This document shows, piece after piece, positions 18,049-27,257 of a stretch of 64,000 nucleotides of DNA. Numbering within the stretch: the stretch's first letter is position 1; each line of letters opens with the position of its first letter. Under the pieces are notes generated by a model that was not told where the DNA came from, did not search any database, and saw only the letters and a list, made by a program, of their open reading frames with translations. Both the position numbers and the translations under genes were made by a program. Source of the DNA: Pseudoxanthomonas suwonensis (GTDB taxonomy: Bacteria > Pseudomonadota > Gammaproteobacteria > Xanthomonadales > Xanthomonadaceae); assembly GCF_000972865.1 (NCBI RefSeq), contig NZ_CP011144.1:1-64000 (forward strand), read 5' to 3'.

Positions 18049-21000
18049 ATGCCCAAGTTCTTCATCAACCACCCGGTCTTCGCCTGGGTCGTGGCGATCC
18101 TGATCTCGCTCTCGGGCGTGATCTCGATCCTCGGCCTGGGCGTGGAGTCCTATCCGAACATCGCCCCGCCGCAGGTCACGGTCGGAGCCAGCTACCCCGG
18201 CGCCAGTGCGGCCACCGTCGAACGCGCGGTCACCCAGGTCATCGAGCAGCAGCTGACCGGCATCGACCACCTGCTCTATTTCAGCTCCTCGTCCAGCGCC
18301 ACCGGCCGCGCCAGCATCACCCTGACCTTCGAGACCGGTACCGACCCGGACATCGCCCAGGTCCAGGTGCAGAACAAGGTCGCGCTGGCGACCCCGCGCC
18401 TGCCGACCGAGGTGACCCAGCAGGGCGTGGTGGTGGCCAAGGCCAATGCCGGCTTCCTGAAGGTGGTGGGCCTGGTTTCCGACAACCCGGCGGTGGACCG
18501 CAACCAGCTCAACGACATCATCGGCTCGCGCGTGCTCGACCAGATCTCGCGCATCCCCGGCGTGGGCAGCGTGCAGCAGTTCGGCGCCGAATACGCGATG
18601 AACATCTGGCTGGACCCGGAGCGGCTGCAGGGCTTCGGCCTGTCGGCCAGCCAGGTGCTGGCCGCGATCCGCGCCCAGAACGTGCAGTTCGCCGCCGGCT
18701 CGGTCGGTTCGGACCCGGCGCCGGACGGCCAGGCCTTCACCGCCACGGTCTCGGCCGAGGGGCGCTTCAGCACGCCCGAGCAATTCGAGGACATCATCCT
18801 GCGCGCCGACAGCGACGGCACCACCGTGCGCCTGCGCGACGTGGCCCGGGTCGACCTGGGCCCCGGCGGCTATGGCTTCGACACCAAGTTCAACGGCAAG
18901 CCGGTCGGCGCCTTCGCCGTGCAGCTGCTGCCGGGCGCCAACGCGCTGAACGTGGCCGGGGCCGTGAGCGCGAAGATGGACGAGCTGCAGTCCACCTTTC
19001 CGCAGGGCGTGACCTGGATGTCGCCCTACGACAGCACCACCTTCGTCAAGATCTCGATCGAGGAGGTCGTCAAGACCCTGGTCGAGGCGGTGGTGCTGGT
19101 GTTCCTGGTGATGCTGATCTTCCTGCAGAATTTCCGCGCCACCATCATCCCGACCCTGGTCATCCCGGTGGCGCTGCTGGGTACGTTCGTGGGCCTGTCG
19201 CTCATCGGCTTCACGATCAACCAGCTGACCCTGTTCGCGATGGTGCTGTCGATCGGCATCGTGGTCGACGACGCGATCGTGGTGATCGAGAACGTCGAGC
19301 GGATCATGACCGAGGAAGGCCTGCCGCCGTACGAGGCCACGGTCAAGGCGATGGAACAGATCACCGGCGCGGTGGTCGCGATCACGGTCGTGCTGGCGGC
19401 GGTGTTCATTCCCAGTGCGCTGCAGGGCGGCGCCGCCGGCGAGATCTACAAGCAGTTCGCGCTGACCATCGCCATCGCCATGGCGTTCTCCGCGTTCCTG
19501 GCGCTGGGCTTCACCCCGGCGCTGTGCGCGACCTTCCTCAAGCCCAGCCACCACGCCAACTCCAACGTGGTGTTCCGGGTGTTCAACAAGTACTACGACA
19601 GGATCAGCCGCACCTACGTCGGCCACATCGGCAGCGCGGTCAAGCACGCACCACGCTGGATGGTCCTGTTCGCCGCGCTGGCGGTGTTGTGCGGCTTCCT
19701 GTTCACGCGCATGCCCGGCAGCTTCCTGCCCGAGGAAGACCAGGGCTATGCGATGGCGATCGTGCAGCTGCCGCCGGGCGCCTCGCTGCAGCGCACCCAG
19801 GCGGTGTTCGAGCAGATGCGCGGCCGGCTGGAGGGCATCGAGGGCTACCAGAGCATGATGCAGGTGGCCGGCTTCAGCTTCGTCGGCCAGGGCGAGAACG
19901 TGGGCATGGCCTTCATCCGGCTCAAGCCGTGGGCGGAGCGCGAGCTGACCGCACCGGAGTTCATCCAGCAGGCCAATGGCGCCCTGTTCGGGATCAAGGA
20001 GGCCTCGATCTTCGTGGTCAACCTGCCGACCGTGCAGGGCCTGGGCCAGTTCGGCGGCTTCGACATGTGGCTGCAGGACCGCTCCGGCCAGGGCCAGGCC
20101 GCGCTGACCCAGGCGCGCAACATGCTGCTGGGCCAGGCCGCGCAGAACCCGGCGCTGGTCGGCGTGCGTCCGAACAGCCTGGAGGAGGCGCCACAGCTGC
20201 AGCTGCACGTGGACCGCGTGCAGGCGCAATCGATGGGCCTGCAGATGAGCGACATCTACAACGCGATCAGCCTGATGCTGGCGCCGGTGTACGCCAACGA
20301 CTTCTTCTTCGAGGGCCGGATCAAGCGCGTCAACCTGCGCGCCGACGCACCGTTCCGTACCGGCGCCGAATCGCTGTCCAGCTTCTATACGCCGAGCCCG
20401 AACGGCGGCGCCATGGTCCCGCTGAGCAGCGTCGTCGGGGCCGAATGGATCACCAGCCCGCCGTCGCTGAACCGCTACCAGGGCTACGCCGCGGTCAACA
20501 TCGTCGGCTCGCCCGCCGCGGGCCACAGCTCCGGCGAAGCCATGCAGGTCATGGAAGGCATCGTCCAGAACGACCTGCCGGCCGGCTTCGGCTACGACTG
20601 GAGCGGCATGTCTTACCAGGAGATCCTGGCCGGCAACGCCGCAGTGCTGCTGCTGGTGCTGTCGGTCGTGGTGGTGTTCCTGTGCCTGGCCGCGCTGTAC
20701 GAGAGCTGGTCTATCCCGGTGGCGGTGCTGCTGGTGGTGCCGCTGGGCATGCTCGGCGCGGTGATGTTCAGCCTGATGCGCGGTCTGCCGAACGACATCT
20801 TCTTCAAGATCGGCCTGATCACGATCATGGGCCTGGCCGCGAAGAACGCGATCCTGATCGTCGAGTTCGCGGTGGAGCAGCGCCTGGCCGGCAAGACCCT
20901 GCGCGAGGCGACCATCGAGGCCGCGCGCCTGCGCTTCCGCCCGATCTTGATGACCTCGTTCGCGTTCATCATGGGCGTGGTGCCGATGGCCATCTCCACC

Positions 21001-21195
21001 GGCGCCGGCGCCAACTCGCGCCATGCGATCGGCACCGGCGTGATCGGCGGCATGCTGTTCGCCACCTTCCTCGGCCTGCTGCTGATCCCGGTGTTCTTCA
21101 TCGTGGTCCGGCGCATGCTCGGCGACAAGCTCGACGAGCCCTCGCGCGAGTGGCTGGAGAAGCAGCATCGTAAAGGCGGCACGCCAGGGCACTGA
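18049..21195 (+). CDS. RND multidrug efflux transporter (AcrB/MexB type)
   Basis: A 1048-residue inner-membrane pump, the same size as AcrB. The start MPKFFINHPVFAWVVAI is classic for the HAE-1 subfamily. Proton-relay residues are present: Asp407-Asp408 in TM4 (GIVVDDAIVVIEN) and Lys932 in TM10 (GLAAKNAILIVEF). Two large periplasmic loops flank the expected twelve TM segments. The gene starts 13 bases after the adaptor and completes a TetR-adaptor-pump operon. No outer-membrane factor follows, so a TolC/OprM-like channel must be supplied from elsewhere. Confidence 0.97.
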   Translation: MPKFFINHPVFAWVVAILISLSGVISILGLGVESYPNIAPPQVTVGASYPGASAATVERAVTQVIEQQLTGIDHLLYFSSSSSATGRASITLTFETGTDPDIAQVQVQNKVALATPRLPTEVTQQGVVVAKANAGFLKVVGLVSDNPAVDRNQLNDIIGSRVLDQISRIPGVGSVQQFGAEYAMNIWLDPERLQGFGLSASQVLAAIRAQNVQFAAGSVGSDPAPDGQAFTATVSAEGRFSTPEQFEDIILRADSDGTTVRLRDVARVDLGPGGYGFDTKFNGKPVGAFAVQLLPGANALNVAGAVSAKMDELQSTFPQGVTWMSPYDSTTFVKISIEEVVKTLVEAVVLVFLVMLIFLQNFRATIIPTLVIPVALLGTFVGLSLIGFTINQLTLFAMVLSIGIVVDDAIVVIENVERIMTEEGLPPYEATVKAMEQITGAVVAITVVLAAVFIPSALQGGAAGEIYKQFALTIAIAMAFSAFLALGFTPALCATFLKPSHHANSNVVFRVFNKYYDRISRTYVGHIGSAVKHAPRWMVLFAALAVLCGFLFTRMPGSFLPEEDQGYAMAIVQLPPGASLQRTQAVFEQMRGRLEGIEGYQSMMQVAGFSFVGQGENVGMAFIRLKPWAERELTAPEFIQQANGALFGIKEASIFVVNLPTVQGLGQFGGFDMWLQDRSGQGQAALTQARNMLLGQAAQNPALVGVRPNSLEEAPQLQLHVDRVQAQSMGLQMSDIYNAISLMLAPVYANDFFFEGRIKRVNLRADAPFRTGAESLSSFYTPSPNGGAMVPLSSVVGAEWITSPPSLNRYQGYAAVNIVGSPAAGHSSGEAMQVMEGIVQNDLPAGFGYDWSGMSYQEILAGNAAVLLLVLSVVVVFLCLAALYESWSIPVAVLLVVPLGMLGAVMFSLMRGLPNDIFFKIGLITIMGLAAKNAILIVEFAVEQRLAGKTLREATIEAARLRFRPILMTSFAFIMGVVPMAISTGAGANSRHAIGTGVIGGMLFATFLGLLLIPVFFIVVRRMLGDKLDEPSREWLEKQHRKGGTPGH

Positions 21196-21220
21196 TTCGC
21201 CCGCTTCACCTCCCAGCGGA

Positions 21221-21241
21221 GCCCCGGGCACGTGCCGGGGC
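21221..21241 (+). terminator. Hairpin after the RND operon
   Basis: GCCCCGGGCAC and GTGCCGGGGC pair with one bulged base, followed by CACCTTCTTCC. The T content after the stem is low, so this is a possible rather than certain terminator for the efflux operon. Confidence 0.4.
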
Positions 21242-21308
21242 CACCTTCTTCCCCGAGAGAGTTCCGTCCAACTACAGATAGCGATCGACGCGGACCCATG
21301 CGCCCGGG

Positions 21309-22586
21309 TCAGAGATTCTGTGGCGGGTCGAACTGGAACAGATTCGCGCCGAATGCGCGTAAATGCTGGTTGGCCCTCTCGATGTCCGGGCACGTGAGTA
21401 TACGCACCAGTGGTGGTGAGAAAGCTTCTTGGGCATTACTCAGCAAAAACGGCAGATCCTCCGGCTTGCGTATTAGATAGAGAGACGGCTTTCCAAGGAT
21501 AAGCGCCCAGCCAGCCTCATAGAGCGCACTGGTCGCGAGACGCTCAGGGTAATACAGAAGAAAATACCGGCTCGCGCGTAAAGTCGCGAGATCGATTTGG
21601 AGAGCGAGCAGCTTGGGATCAAAGGAATCCTGATCCGGCAGTTTGATTCCCGCATAGAAGATCGACGAGAACCCGCAGTCATCGCGAAGGGTTTGCACAA
21701 GGGACAACACATCATCGCGGCTTTGCTGGTAGGCAGGATCACCTTCGTGCGCGGCCATTGCCGCAGCGACGAACACGTCGTGCTCGAAACGCGTCATACA
21801 TATCTCGATGCGCTCCTTCACCCACGTGTAAGCGCTGTCGTTTCGGCTTGTCGGCTTCACAATCGATGTATGACTACCCTTCACCACTTTGCGCCGCGAT
21901 GAAGTAAGGCCAATTCCGGAACTAAGTCTGTCTACCCAGAAATCATTGACGCCCTCGACCGACCAGGTTGGAATGGTTTGTCGACGGTAGGTGACGATGC
22001 GCTCGTCTAGTGCGATGTGGTCTTCGAAAGTTGTATTCACCCTGTCGATAAACTTGCCGTGGGGGCGCAGCGCTCGCGCATCCTGCGAGAATGCTTCCAG
22101 CCACCCCGGTACTCGCATACTCCCGAGTTGCGGCGTAGCCATCAAGATCAGCCCAGCGATCCGTTCTACAGTGTGATCCTGCCGCGTTTCGAGCAAGGCA
22201 CAGATCGCAGCCTTGCACAGCAGGCCACCCATGCTGTGCCCGACCAGTACGATCTGGCCGTAGGAGTCGAGTTCATCGCGCAGAATATCGGCGAACACCC
22301 GCGCCTCATCCTCCAGTGAAATCGAACGACCAAGGCCAAACCGGCGCAACGCGGTGTCGTAGCTGTACAGGCCGATGTCGACATCGGGAAGGTCATCGAA
22401 CAGCATCGACGGGAAATAACGCCAAGTAGCGTGCGTACCGTATCGACTGCCGCCCAACCCATGCACAAAGATCACCAGCCGCCGATTGATCGTTGGATCG
22501 CTACGCCGATGTACGACTAGCGGATAGGCTTCTGTCTGTTGATGGTCCTGCGGCGCTGCATAGGTTGGATGTGTGATCCAGTGCAT
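21309..22586 (-). CDS. Alpha/beta hydrolase fused to a TIR/nucleoside-deoxyribosyltransferase-like domain
   Basis: A 425-residue solo gene of clearly lower GC than its neighbours. The N-terminal half (about 35-265) is a lipase-type alpha/beta hydrolase: oxyanion segment IFVHGLGGS (39-47), nucleophile Ser118 in VGHSMGGLL, and a probable catalytic His239 in KGSHTSIVKP, the pattern of PGAP1/SERAC1-like esterases. The C-terminal part (about 268-400) starts with HDVFVAAAM and ends with SRYFLLYYPE, then TSALYEAGWALILGKPSLYL. This resembles TIR-like or nucleoside-deoxyribosyltransferase-like Rossmann domains, with Glu357 as the likely catalytic or conserved acid. Such fusions suit a toxic or signalling role in phage defence, but that is inference. 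The ATG at 22586 was chosen because GGGGAG precedes it; an upstream in-frame ATG at 22646 lacks a ribosome-binding site. Confidence 0.7.
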   Translation of the reverse strand: MHWITHPTYAAPQDHQQTEAYPLVVHRRSDPTINRRLVIFVHGLGGSRYGTHATWRYFPSMLFDDLPDVDIGLYSYDTALRRFGLGRSISLEDEARVFADILRDELDSYGQIVLVGHSMGGLLCKAAICALLETRQDHTVERIAGLILMATPQLGSMRVPGWLEAFSQDARALRPHGKFIDRVNTTFEDHIALDERIVTYRRQTIPTWSVEGVNDFWVDRLSSGIGLTSSRRKVVKGSHTSIVKPTSRNDSAYTWVKERIEICMTRFEHDVFVAAAMAAHEGDPAYQQSRDDVLSLVQTLRDDCGFSSIFYAGIKLPDQDSFDPKLLALQIDLATLRASRYFLLYYPERLATSALYEAGWALILGKPSLYLIRKPEDLPFLLSNAQEAFSPPLVRILTCPDIERANQHLRAFGANLFQFDPPQNL

Positions 22587-22603
22587 GGCGACTCCCCGAC
22601 GCC

Positions 22604-22633
22604 CGTATCTGTCGGGCTCCCGAGAACAGTCAA
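22604..22633 (-). promoter_or_regulatory. Possible promoter of the hydrolase-TIR-like gene
   Basis: On the minus strand, TTGACT (22633-22628), 18 bases, then GATACG (22609-22604). The -35 is good and the -10 poor. A perfect palindrome TCGGG-CT-CCCGA (22612-22623) lies between the two boxes and could bind a regulator. Confidence 0.3.
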
Positions 22634-22812
22634 CGTAGAATGGCATTTGTAGCGGTCACGCCGTGCGCATGTCCCCGTACGCACCCAACCGCTGTACAAC
22701 GCTAGTCGCCACAGACGTCACCATCTCAGTATCCAGACCGACTCTGCCTGATCTAGCGCCCTTGGCCTGCGGCGAAATGGAGGGGGACAAGGTCTGCGAC
22801 GGCATTGCCTTA

Positions 22813-22909
22813 TGTAGGAGCTCAGCTTGCTGGCGACACGGGCGTCGGAACCATGAGGGCGTTGCCCGTGCCGAGGGCGTCGTGTCGCCGGCTGAACCCG
22901 GCTCCTACA
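22813..22909. repeat. TGTAGGAGC-family palindromic repeat, full copy
   Basis: Left end TGTAGGAGCTCAGCTTGCTG, right end GGCTGAACCCGGCTCCTACA, with the usual core ATGAGGGCGTTGCCCGTGCC. First of several repeats that fill the 852 bases between the hydrolase-TIR-like gene and sodA, a stretch with no gene. Confidence 0.88.
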
Positions 22910-22933
22910 ACAGCCACGGCGCGGCCGCTCTCC

Positions 22934-23030
22934 TGTAGGAGCCAACTTCAGTCGGCGATACGGGCGTCGGGATCACGAGGGTGTCGCCTAGGCCGGCGGC
23001 GTCGGGTCGCGGGTAAGTCCGGCTCCTACA
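22934..23030. repeat. TGTAGGAGC-family palindromic repeat, full copy
   Basis: Left end TGTAGGAGCCAACTTCAGTC, right end GTAAGTCCGGCTCCTACA. It starts 24 bases after the previous copy and is followed directly by cruciform copy 2, the same pairing as at 1282-1605. Confidence 0.88.
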
Positions 23031-23058
23031 GAACAGCGCAACGACGGCCGTTGCTTCT

Positions 23059-23260
23059 GGACGCCGGAACGGAGCCACAACCCCGACGTCCCCGAAGACG
23101 TGGCGGTGCGGGTGTGTTGCGGCAGCGGCCATGGATGGCCGCGTCGGCGAGTCGGCACACGGATGTGCCGCCGAGACGACCGCAACGCACCCGGCCTGCC
23201 GCGGCTCAGCCCGAAGCCGCCCAAGCCCGGCGCTCTTGCGGTTGCGGTTGCTTTGGCCGT
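23059..23260 (+). repeat. Cruciform repeat element, copy 2 (hybrid arms)
   Basis: Same order as copy 1: GGACGCCGGAACGGAGC, then CCCGAAGACGT, outer arm 23102-23122, two inner hairpins identical to copy 1, outer arm 23180-23200. Here the left outer arm matches copy 3 exactly, while the right outer arm matches copy 1 but for one base, so the stem has four imperfect positions. Confidence 0.85.
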
Positions 23261-23308
23261 CGCGGCCATCCCCAAACGGGCCAGGAACCTTTTTTCGCAC
23301 CTACCGGC

Positions 23309-23343
23309 ATGGCATCGGGTCGCGGGCAAGCCCGGCTCCTACA
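23309..23343. repeat. TGTAGGAGC-family repeat, right end only
   Basis: Matches only the right end of the family (GGGTCGCGGGCAAGCCCGGC then TCCTACA). A truncated copy just downstream of cruciform copy 2. Confidence 0.6.
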
Positions 23344-23385
23344 GAAAGCGACGGCGCAGGCGAAAACGCGCGTCGTCCACAAGCG

Positions 23386-23413
23386 AAACGCCCTGGCCAT
23401 GACCAGGGCGTTT
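23386..23413 (-). terminator. Intrinsic terminator of sodA
   Basis: AAACGCCCTGG and CCAGGGCGTTT form an 11-bp stem with a 6-base loop. In the sodA direction it is followed by TTTCGCTT. It lies 26 bases after the sodA stop codon. Confidence 0.75.
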
Positions 23414-23438
23414 GCGCATCCCGCAGTGGCGCTGGGCC

Positions 23439-24050
<612 letters not shown>

Positions 24051-24100
24051 GGTGGTCTCCTTGGATTTCGTGCCCGGCGGTCCCGGGCGCGGCGGGCAAC

Positions 24101-24129
24101 AGTGTAGGGATGCCGGCGCACGCAACCAA
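24101..24129 (-). promoter_or_regulatory. sigma70-type promoter of sodA
   Basis: On the minus strand, TTGGTT (24129-24124), 17 bases, then TACACT (24106-24101). Predicted transcription starts about 45 bases before the GTG start. A CCCGG/CCGGG hairpin lies in the leader. Confidence 0.5.
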
Positions 24130-24305
24130 GATGCCAGTCGAGCCGGCTGGGGAATGCTGCATTCCGGCGTGGGCGACGCAGGAAGCGCAGCATGCCCCGG
24201 CCGCGGTTTCCGTCGCGTGAAGCGGACCGCAACGGCCACGGCTGCGTTCAAGCAGCGGCCGGCACGCTCGCGCATACTGCGACGCGTCCGTTCGACGTTC
24301 CGCGC

Positions 24306-24740
24306 ATGCGCCTTCCCCGCTCCCTCCTGCCGTTGTCCGCCGCCGCCATCCTGGCCGCGACGGCCTGGCTGCTCTGGTCCGGCACGGGACGGCTGCAGCC
24401 CGCGCCCGCGATCCAGGCGGGCGTCGTCACCGCCTCCGCCGAAGCCGAGCTGCCCGCGTTCCTGCCGGTGGAAGCCGCCCCGGTGATCCGGCGGATCCAG
24501 TTCGGCGCACCGCATCCCCACCGCCAGGACGGCAGCGTGTTCGGCAACCGCGAACGCCGCCTGCCGGCGCGGACGCACGGCTACTACCGCGAATACACCG
24601 TGCCCACGCCGGGCCTGTCGCATCGCGGCGCGCGGCGGATCGTCACCGGTGGCGACCCGCCGCGCGACTGGTACTACACTGCCGACCACTACGGCAGCTT
24701 CCGCGCCTTCCAGCCGCCCGCGACGGAGCACCGGCAATGA
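24306..24740 (+). CDS. Secreted guanyl-type ribonuclease (barnase-like)
   Basis: A 144-residue protein with a signal or anchor segment (about 4-26) and a C-terminal microbial ribonuclease domain (about 76-136) of the barnase/N1 family. Catalytic residues by family pattern are Glu96 (YYREYTV), Arg110 or Arg111 (ARRIVTGG) and His128 (TADHYGSF). Such enzymes cut single-stranded RNA after G. The frame is open upstream, but the ATG at 24306 places the signal peptide at the N-terminus. Its stop overlaps the start of a barstar-like gene (ATGA at 24737-24740), the expected inhibitor. No strong ribosome-binding site is seen. Confidence 0.9.
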   Translation: MRLPRSLLPLSAAAILAATAWLLWSGTGRLQPAPAIQAGVVTASAEAELPAFLPVEAAPVIRRIQFGAPHPHRQDGSVFGNRERRLPARTHGYYREYTVPTPGLSHRGARRIVTGGDPPRDWYYTADHYGSFRAFQPPATEHRQ

Positions 24741-25183
24741 GCCAGTCCGGATTCGACATCGGCCTGGACGACGCCTCGCAGGCCGGCGTCCACGAGGTCG
24801 ACGCGGCCGACCTGCCCGCGCTGGCCGCCGCCGCGCGCGATGCGGGACTGCTGGTGCGCCGGATCGACCTGGATGGATGCCGCGACAAGCAGGCGCTGCT
24901 GCTGCGGCTCGGCACGGTGCTGGACCTGCCCTCGGGCTGGGGGCGCAACTGGGACGCGCTGATGGACGCGCTGCGCGACCTGGAATGGCTGCCGGCGCCG
25001 GGGTACGCGCTGCTGTTCGAGGCGGCCGGGCAACTGCAGACGACGCGGCCGCACGACCTGGAGACCCTGGTCGGCATCCTGCAGGAGGCGTCGCAGTGGT
25101 GGGCCGGTGCGGGAGTACCGTTCTGGGCATTCCTGGCGGTGGAAGGCGGGAGCGCCGGGCAAGTCCAAGGCCATCACGGGTGA
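24737..25183 (+). CDS. Barstar-family ribonuclease inhibitor
   Basis: A 148-residue cytoplasmic protein whose central part (about 38-100) is a barstar domain: [10 protein letters not shown], then [20 protein letters not shown]. The acidic residues in NWDALMDAL (Asp73 and Asp77) correspond to those that plug the barnase active site. It is longer than barstar itself (about 90 residues) at both ends. It overlaps the RNase gene by 4 bases, so toxin and antidote are made together. The C-terminal residues run up to a GTCGTCCCGGCG-family repeat, whose insertion may have altered the tail. Confidence 0.9.
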   Translation: MSQSGFDIGLDDASQAGVHEVDAADLPALAAAARDAGLLVRRIDLDGCRDKQALLLRLGTVLDLPSGWGRNWDALMDALRDLEWLPAPGYALLFEAAGQLQTTRPHDLETLVGILQEASQWWAGAGVPFWAFLAVEGGSAGQVQGHHG

Positions 25184-25192
25184 AAGCCCCTC

Positions 25193-25290
25193 GCCCCGGC
25201 GAACGCCGGGACCAGCGTCCTTGCCTTTGGCCGGCAACGGTCGCCGAAAGAGCGAGAGTCACTGGGTCCCGGCGTCCGCCGGGACGACGG
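25193..25290. repeat. GTCGTCCCGGCG-family palindromic repeat
   Basis: Begins GCCCCGGCGAACGCCGGGAC and ends CCGGCGTCCGCCGGGACGAC, with inner segments GGACCAGCGTC and CACTGGGTCC in inverted order. It fills the gap between the barstar-like gene and the convergent uup, 4 bases from the uup stop. Confidence 0.8.
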
Positions 25291-25294
25291 CGGT

Positions 25295-27187
25295 TCAGCC
25301 GTCCAGTTCCGCCCAGCGCGCATAGGCCGCATCCAGCTCGGCCTGCGCGGCGGCCATGCGCTGCGTATGCGCGGCCACCGCGCCGGCATCCTGCTGGTAG
25401 AACGCGGCATCGGACATCGCCGCCGCCAGGGCCGCCAGTTCGCCTTCCAGCGCCTCGATCCGCGCCGGCAGCTGCTCGAGCTCGCGCGCATCCTTGTAGC
25501 TGAGCTTGCGCTTGGCCCCGGATGCGGTCGGCATTGACGCAGCAACAGGCGTTTCCGCAGGCGCCACGTCCTTGGCGACGGACTTCGGTGCGACTGCATC
25601 CGCCGGCGCCGGCCGCTGCCGCAGCCAGTCGGTGTAGCCGCCCACGTAGTCACCGACGCGGCCCCCGCCCTCCATGGCCAGGGTCGAGGCCACCACGTTG
25701 TCGAGGAAGTCGCGGTCGTGGCTGACCAGCAGCAGGGTGCCGGCATAGTCGGCCAGCAGTTCCTCCAGCAGCTCCAGCGTCTCCACGTCCAGGTCGTTGG
25801 TCGGCTCGTCCATCACCAGCAGGTTGGATGGCTGGGCGAACAGCCGCGCCAGCAACAGCCGGTTGCGCTCGCCGCCGGACAGGCGGGTGATCGGCGCCCG
25901 CGCCCGCTCCGGGGTGAACAGGAAGTCCTGCAGGTAGGCCAGCACGTGCTTGCGGCTGCCGTTGAGCTCGACGAAGTCCTGGCCGCCGGCGACGTTCTCC
26001 ATCGCATTCCAGTCCTCGCGCAGCGCGGCGCGGTACTGGTCGAAGTAGGCCACCTGCAGGTTGGTCCCGAGCCTGATTTCGCCCTGCCGCGGCGGCAGTT
26101 CGCCCAGAAGCAGCTTGAGCAGCGTGGTCTTGCCGCTGCCGTTGGGGCCGATCAGGCCGATCCGGTCGCCGCGCAGCACGGTGGTGGAGAAGTCGCGGAC
26201 CAGCACGCGATCGCCGTAGGCGAACGACACGTCCTTCGCCTCGATCACCTTCTTGCCCGAGGACTCGCCCTGCGCCGCCTCCATGCGCACGTTGCCGGCC
26301 AGCTCGCGCCGCTGCGCGCGCTCCGTGCGCATGGCCTTGAGCCGGCGCACCCGGCCTTCGTCGCGGGTGCGGCGGGCCTTGATGCCCTGCCGGATCCAGG
26401 CTTCCTCCTGCACCAGCAGCTTGTCGAAGCGCGCGTTCTCCTGCGCCTCGGCGTGCAGGCGCTCCTCGCGCCGGCGCAGGTAGTTGTCCCAGTCGCCCGG
26501 CCAGCTGCTGATCCGGCCGCGGTCGATCTCGACAATGCGGGTGGCCAGCGCACGCAGGAAACGGCGGTCGTGGGTGACGAACACCACGCTGCCGCTCCAT
26601 TCCTTCAGGAACGACTCCAGCCAGTCGATCGCCTCGATGTCCAGGTGATTGGTCGGCTCGTCCAGCAGCAGCAGGTCCGGGGCCGACACCAGTGCGCGCG
26701 CCAGCAGCACGCGCCGCTTCATGCCGCCGGACAGGAGCCCGAACACCGCCTCGCCGTCCAGCTCCAGCCGGTCGAGCACCTCGCCCACGCGCCGGTCCAG
26801 GGCCCAGCCGTCGGCCGCGTCGATCTTCGCCTGCACCCGCGACACCGCGGCCGCGTCGTACTCGGGTGCGTGGCTGAGGTGGTGGAAGTCGGCCAGCCAG
26901 GCACCAAGTTCGCCCAGGCCGGCGGCGACCACGTCGAACACGCTGCCGCCGGTACCGCCGGGCACTTCCTGCTCCAGCCGGGCGATGCGCACCCCGGCTT
27001 GGACCCGGACCTGGCCGTCGTCGGGCGCCAGGTCGCCGGCGATGAGCTTGAGCAAGGTCGACTTGCCGGCGCCGTTGCGGCCGATCAGGGCGATGCGCTC
27101 GCCCGGTTCGATCGACAGGTCGGCATGGTCCAGCAACAACGGGCCGCCGACGCTGTAGTCGACGTTCTGCAGGGTAATCAGGGGCAT
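25295..27187 (-). CDS. uup: ABC-F ATPase Uup
   Basis: A 630-residue soluble protein with two ABC ATPase domains and no membrane segments. First domain: Walker [10 protein letters not shown] (about 37-45) and signature [15 protein letters not shown]. Second domain: GPNGSGKTT and [15 protein letters not shown]. The C-terminal 70 residues form the Lys/Arg/Ala-rich coiled coil typical of Uup. ABC-F proteins act on ribosomes or, for Uup, also on branched DNA intermediates. The frame opens upstream, but the ATG at 27187 begins the conserved [19 protein letters not shown] box ends 6 bases before the ATG, so the message may be leaderless. It is divergent from dbpA. Confidence 0.93.
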   Translation of the reverse strand: MPLITLQNVDYSVGGPLLLDHADLSIEPGERIALIGRNGAGKSTLLKLIAGDLAPDDGQVRVQAGVRIARLEQEVPGGTGGSVFDVVAAGLGELGAWLADFHHLSHAPEYDAAAVSRVQAKIDAADGWALDRRVGEVLDRLELDGEAVFGLLSGGMKRRVLLARALVSAPDLLLLDEPTNHLDIEAIDWLESFLKEWSGSVVFVTHDRRFLRALATRIVEIDRGRISSWPGDWDNYLRRREERLHAEAQENARFDKLLVQEEAWIRQGIKARRTRDEGRVRRLKAMRTERAQRRELAGNVRMEAAQGESSGKKVIEAKDVSFAYGDRVLVRDFSTTVLRGDRIGLIGPNGSGKTTLLKLLLGELPPRQGEIRLGTNLQVAYFDQYRAALREDWNAMENVAGGQDFVELNGSRKHVLAYLQDFLFTPERARAPITRLSGGERNRLLLARLFAQPSNLLVMDEPTNDLDVETLELLEELLADYAGTLLLVSHDRDFLDNVVASTLAMEGGGRVGDYVGGYTDWLRQRPAPADAVAPKSVAKDVAPAETPVAASMPTASGAKRKLSYKDARELEQLPARIEALEGELAALAAAMSDAAFYQQDAGAVAAHTQRMAAAQAELDAAYARWAELDG

Positions 27188-27257
27188 GTGTGCATTGTAC
27201 CGGCGGCGCGTGCGGCACCGTTCGCCCGTTCGCCGCCGCGACCTGCGAAAATGGCGC

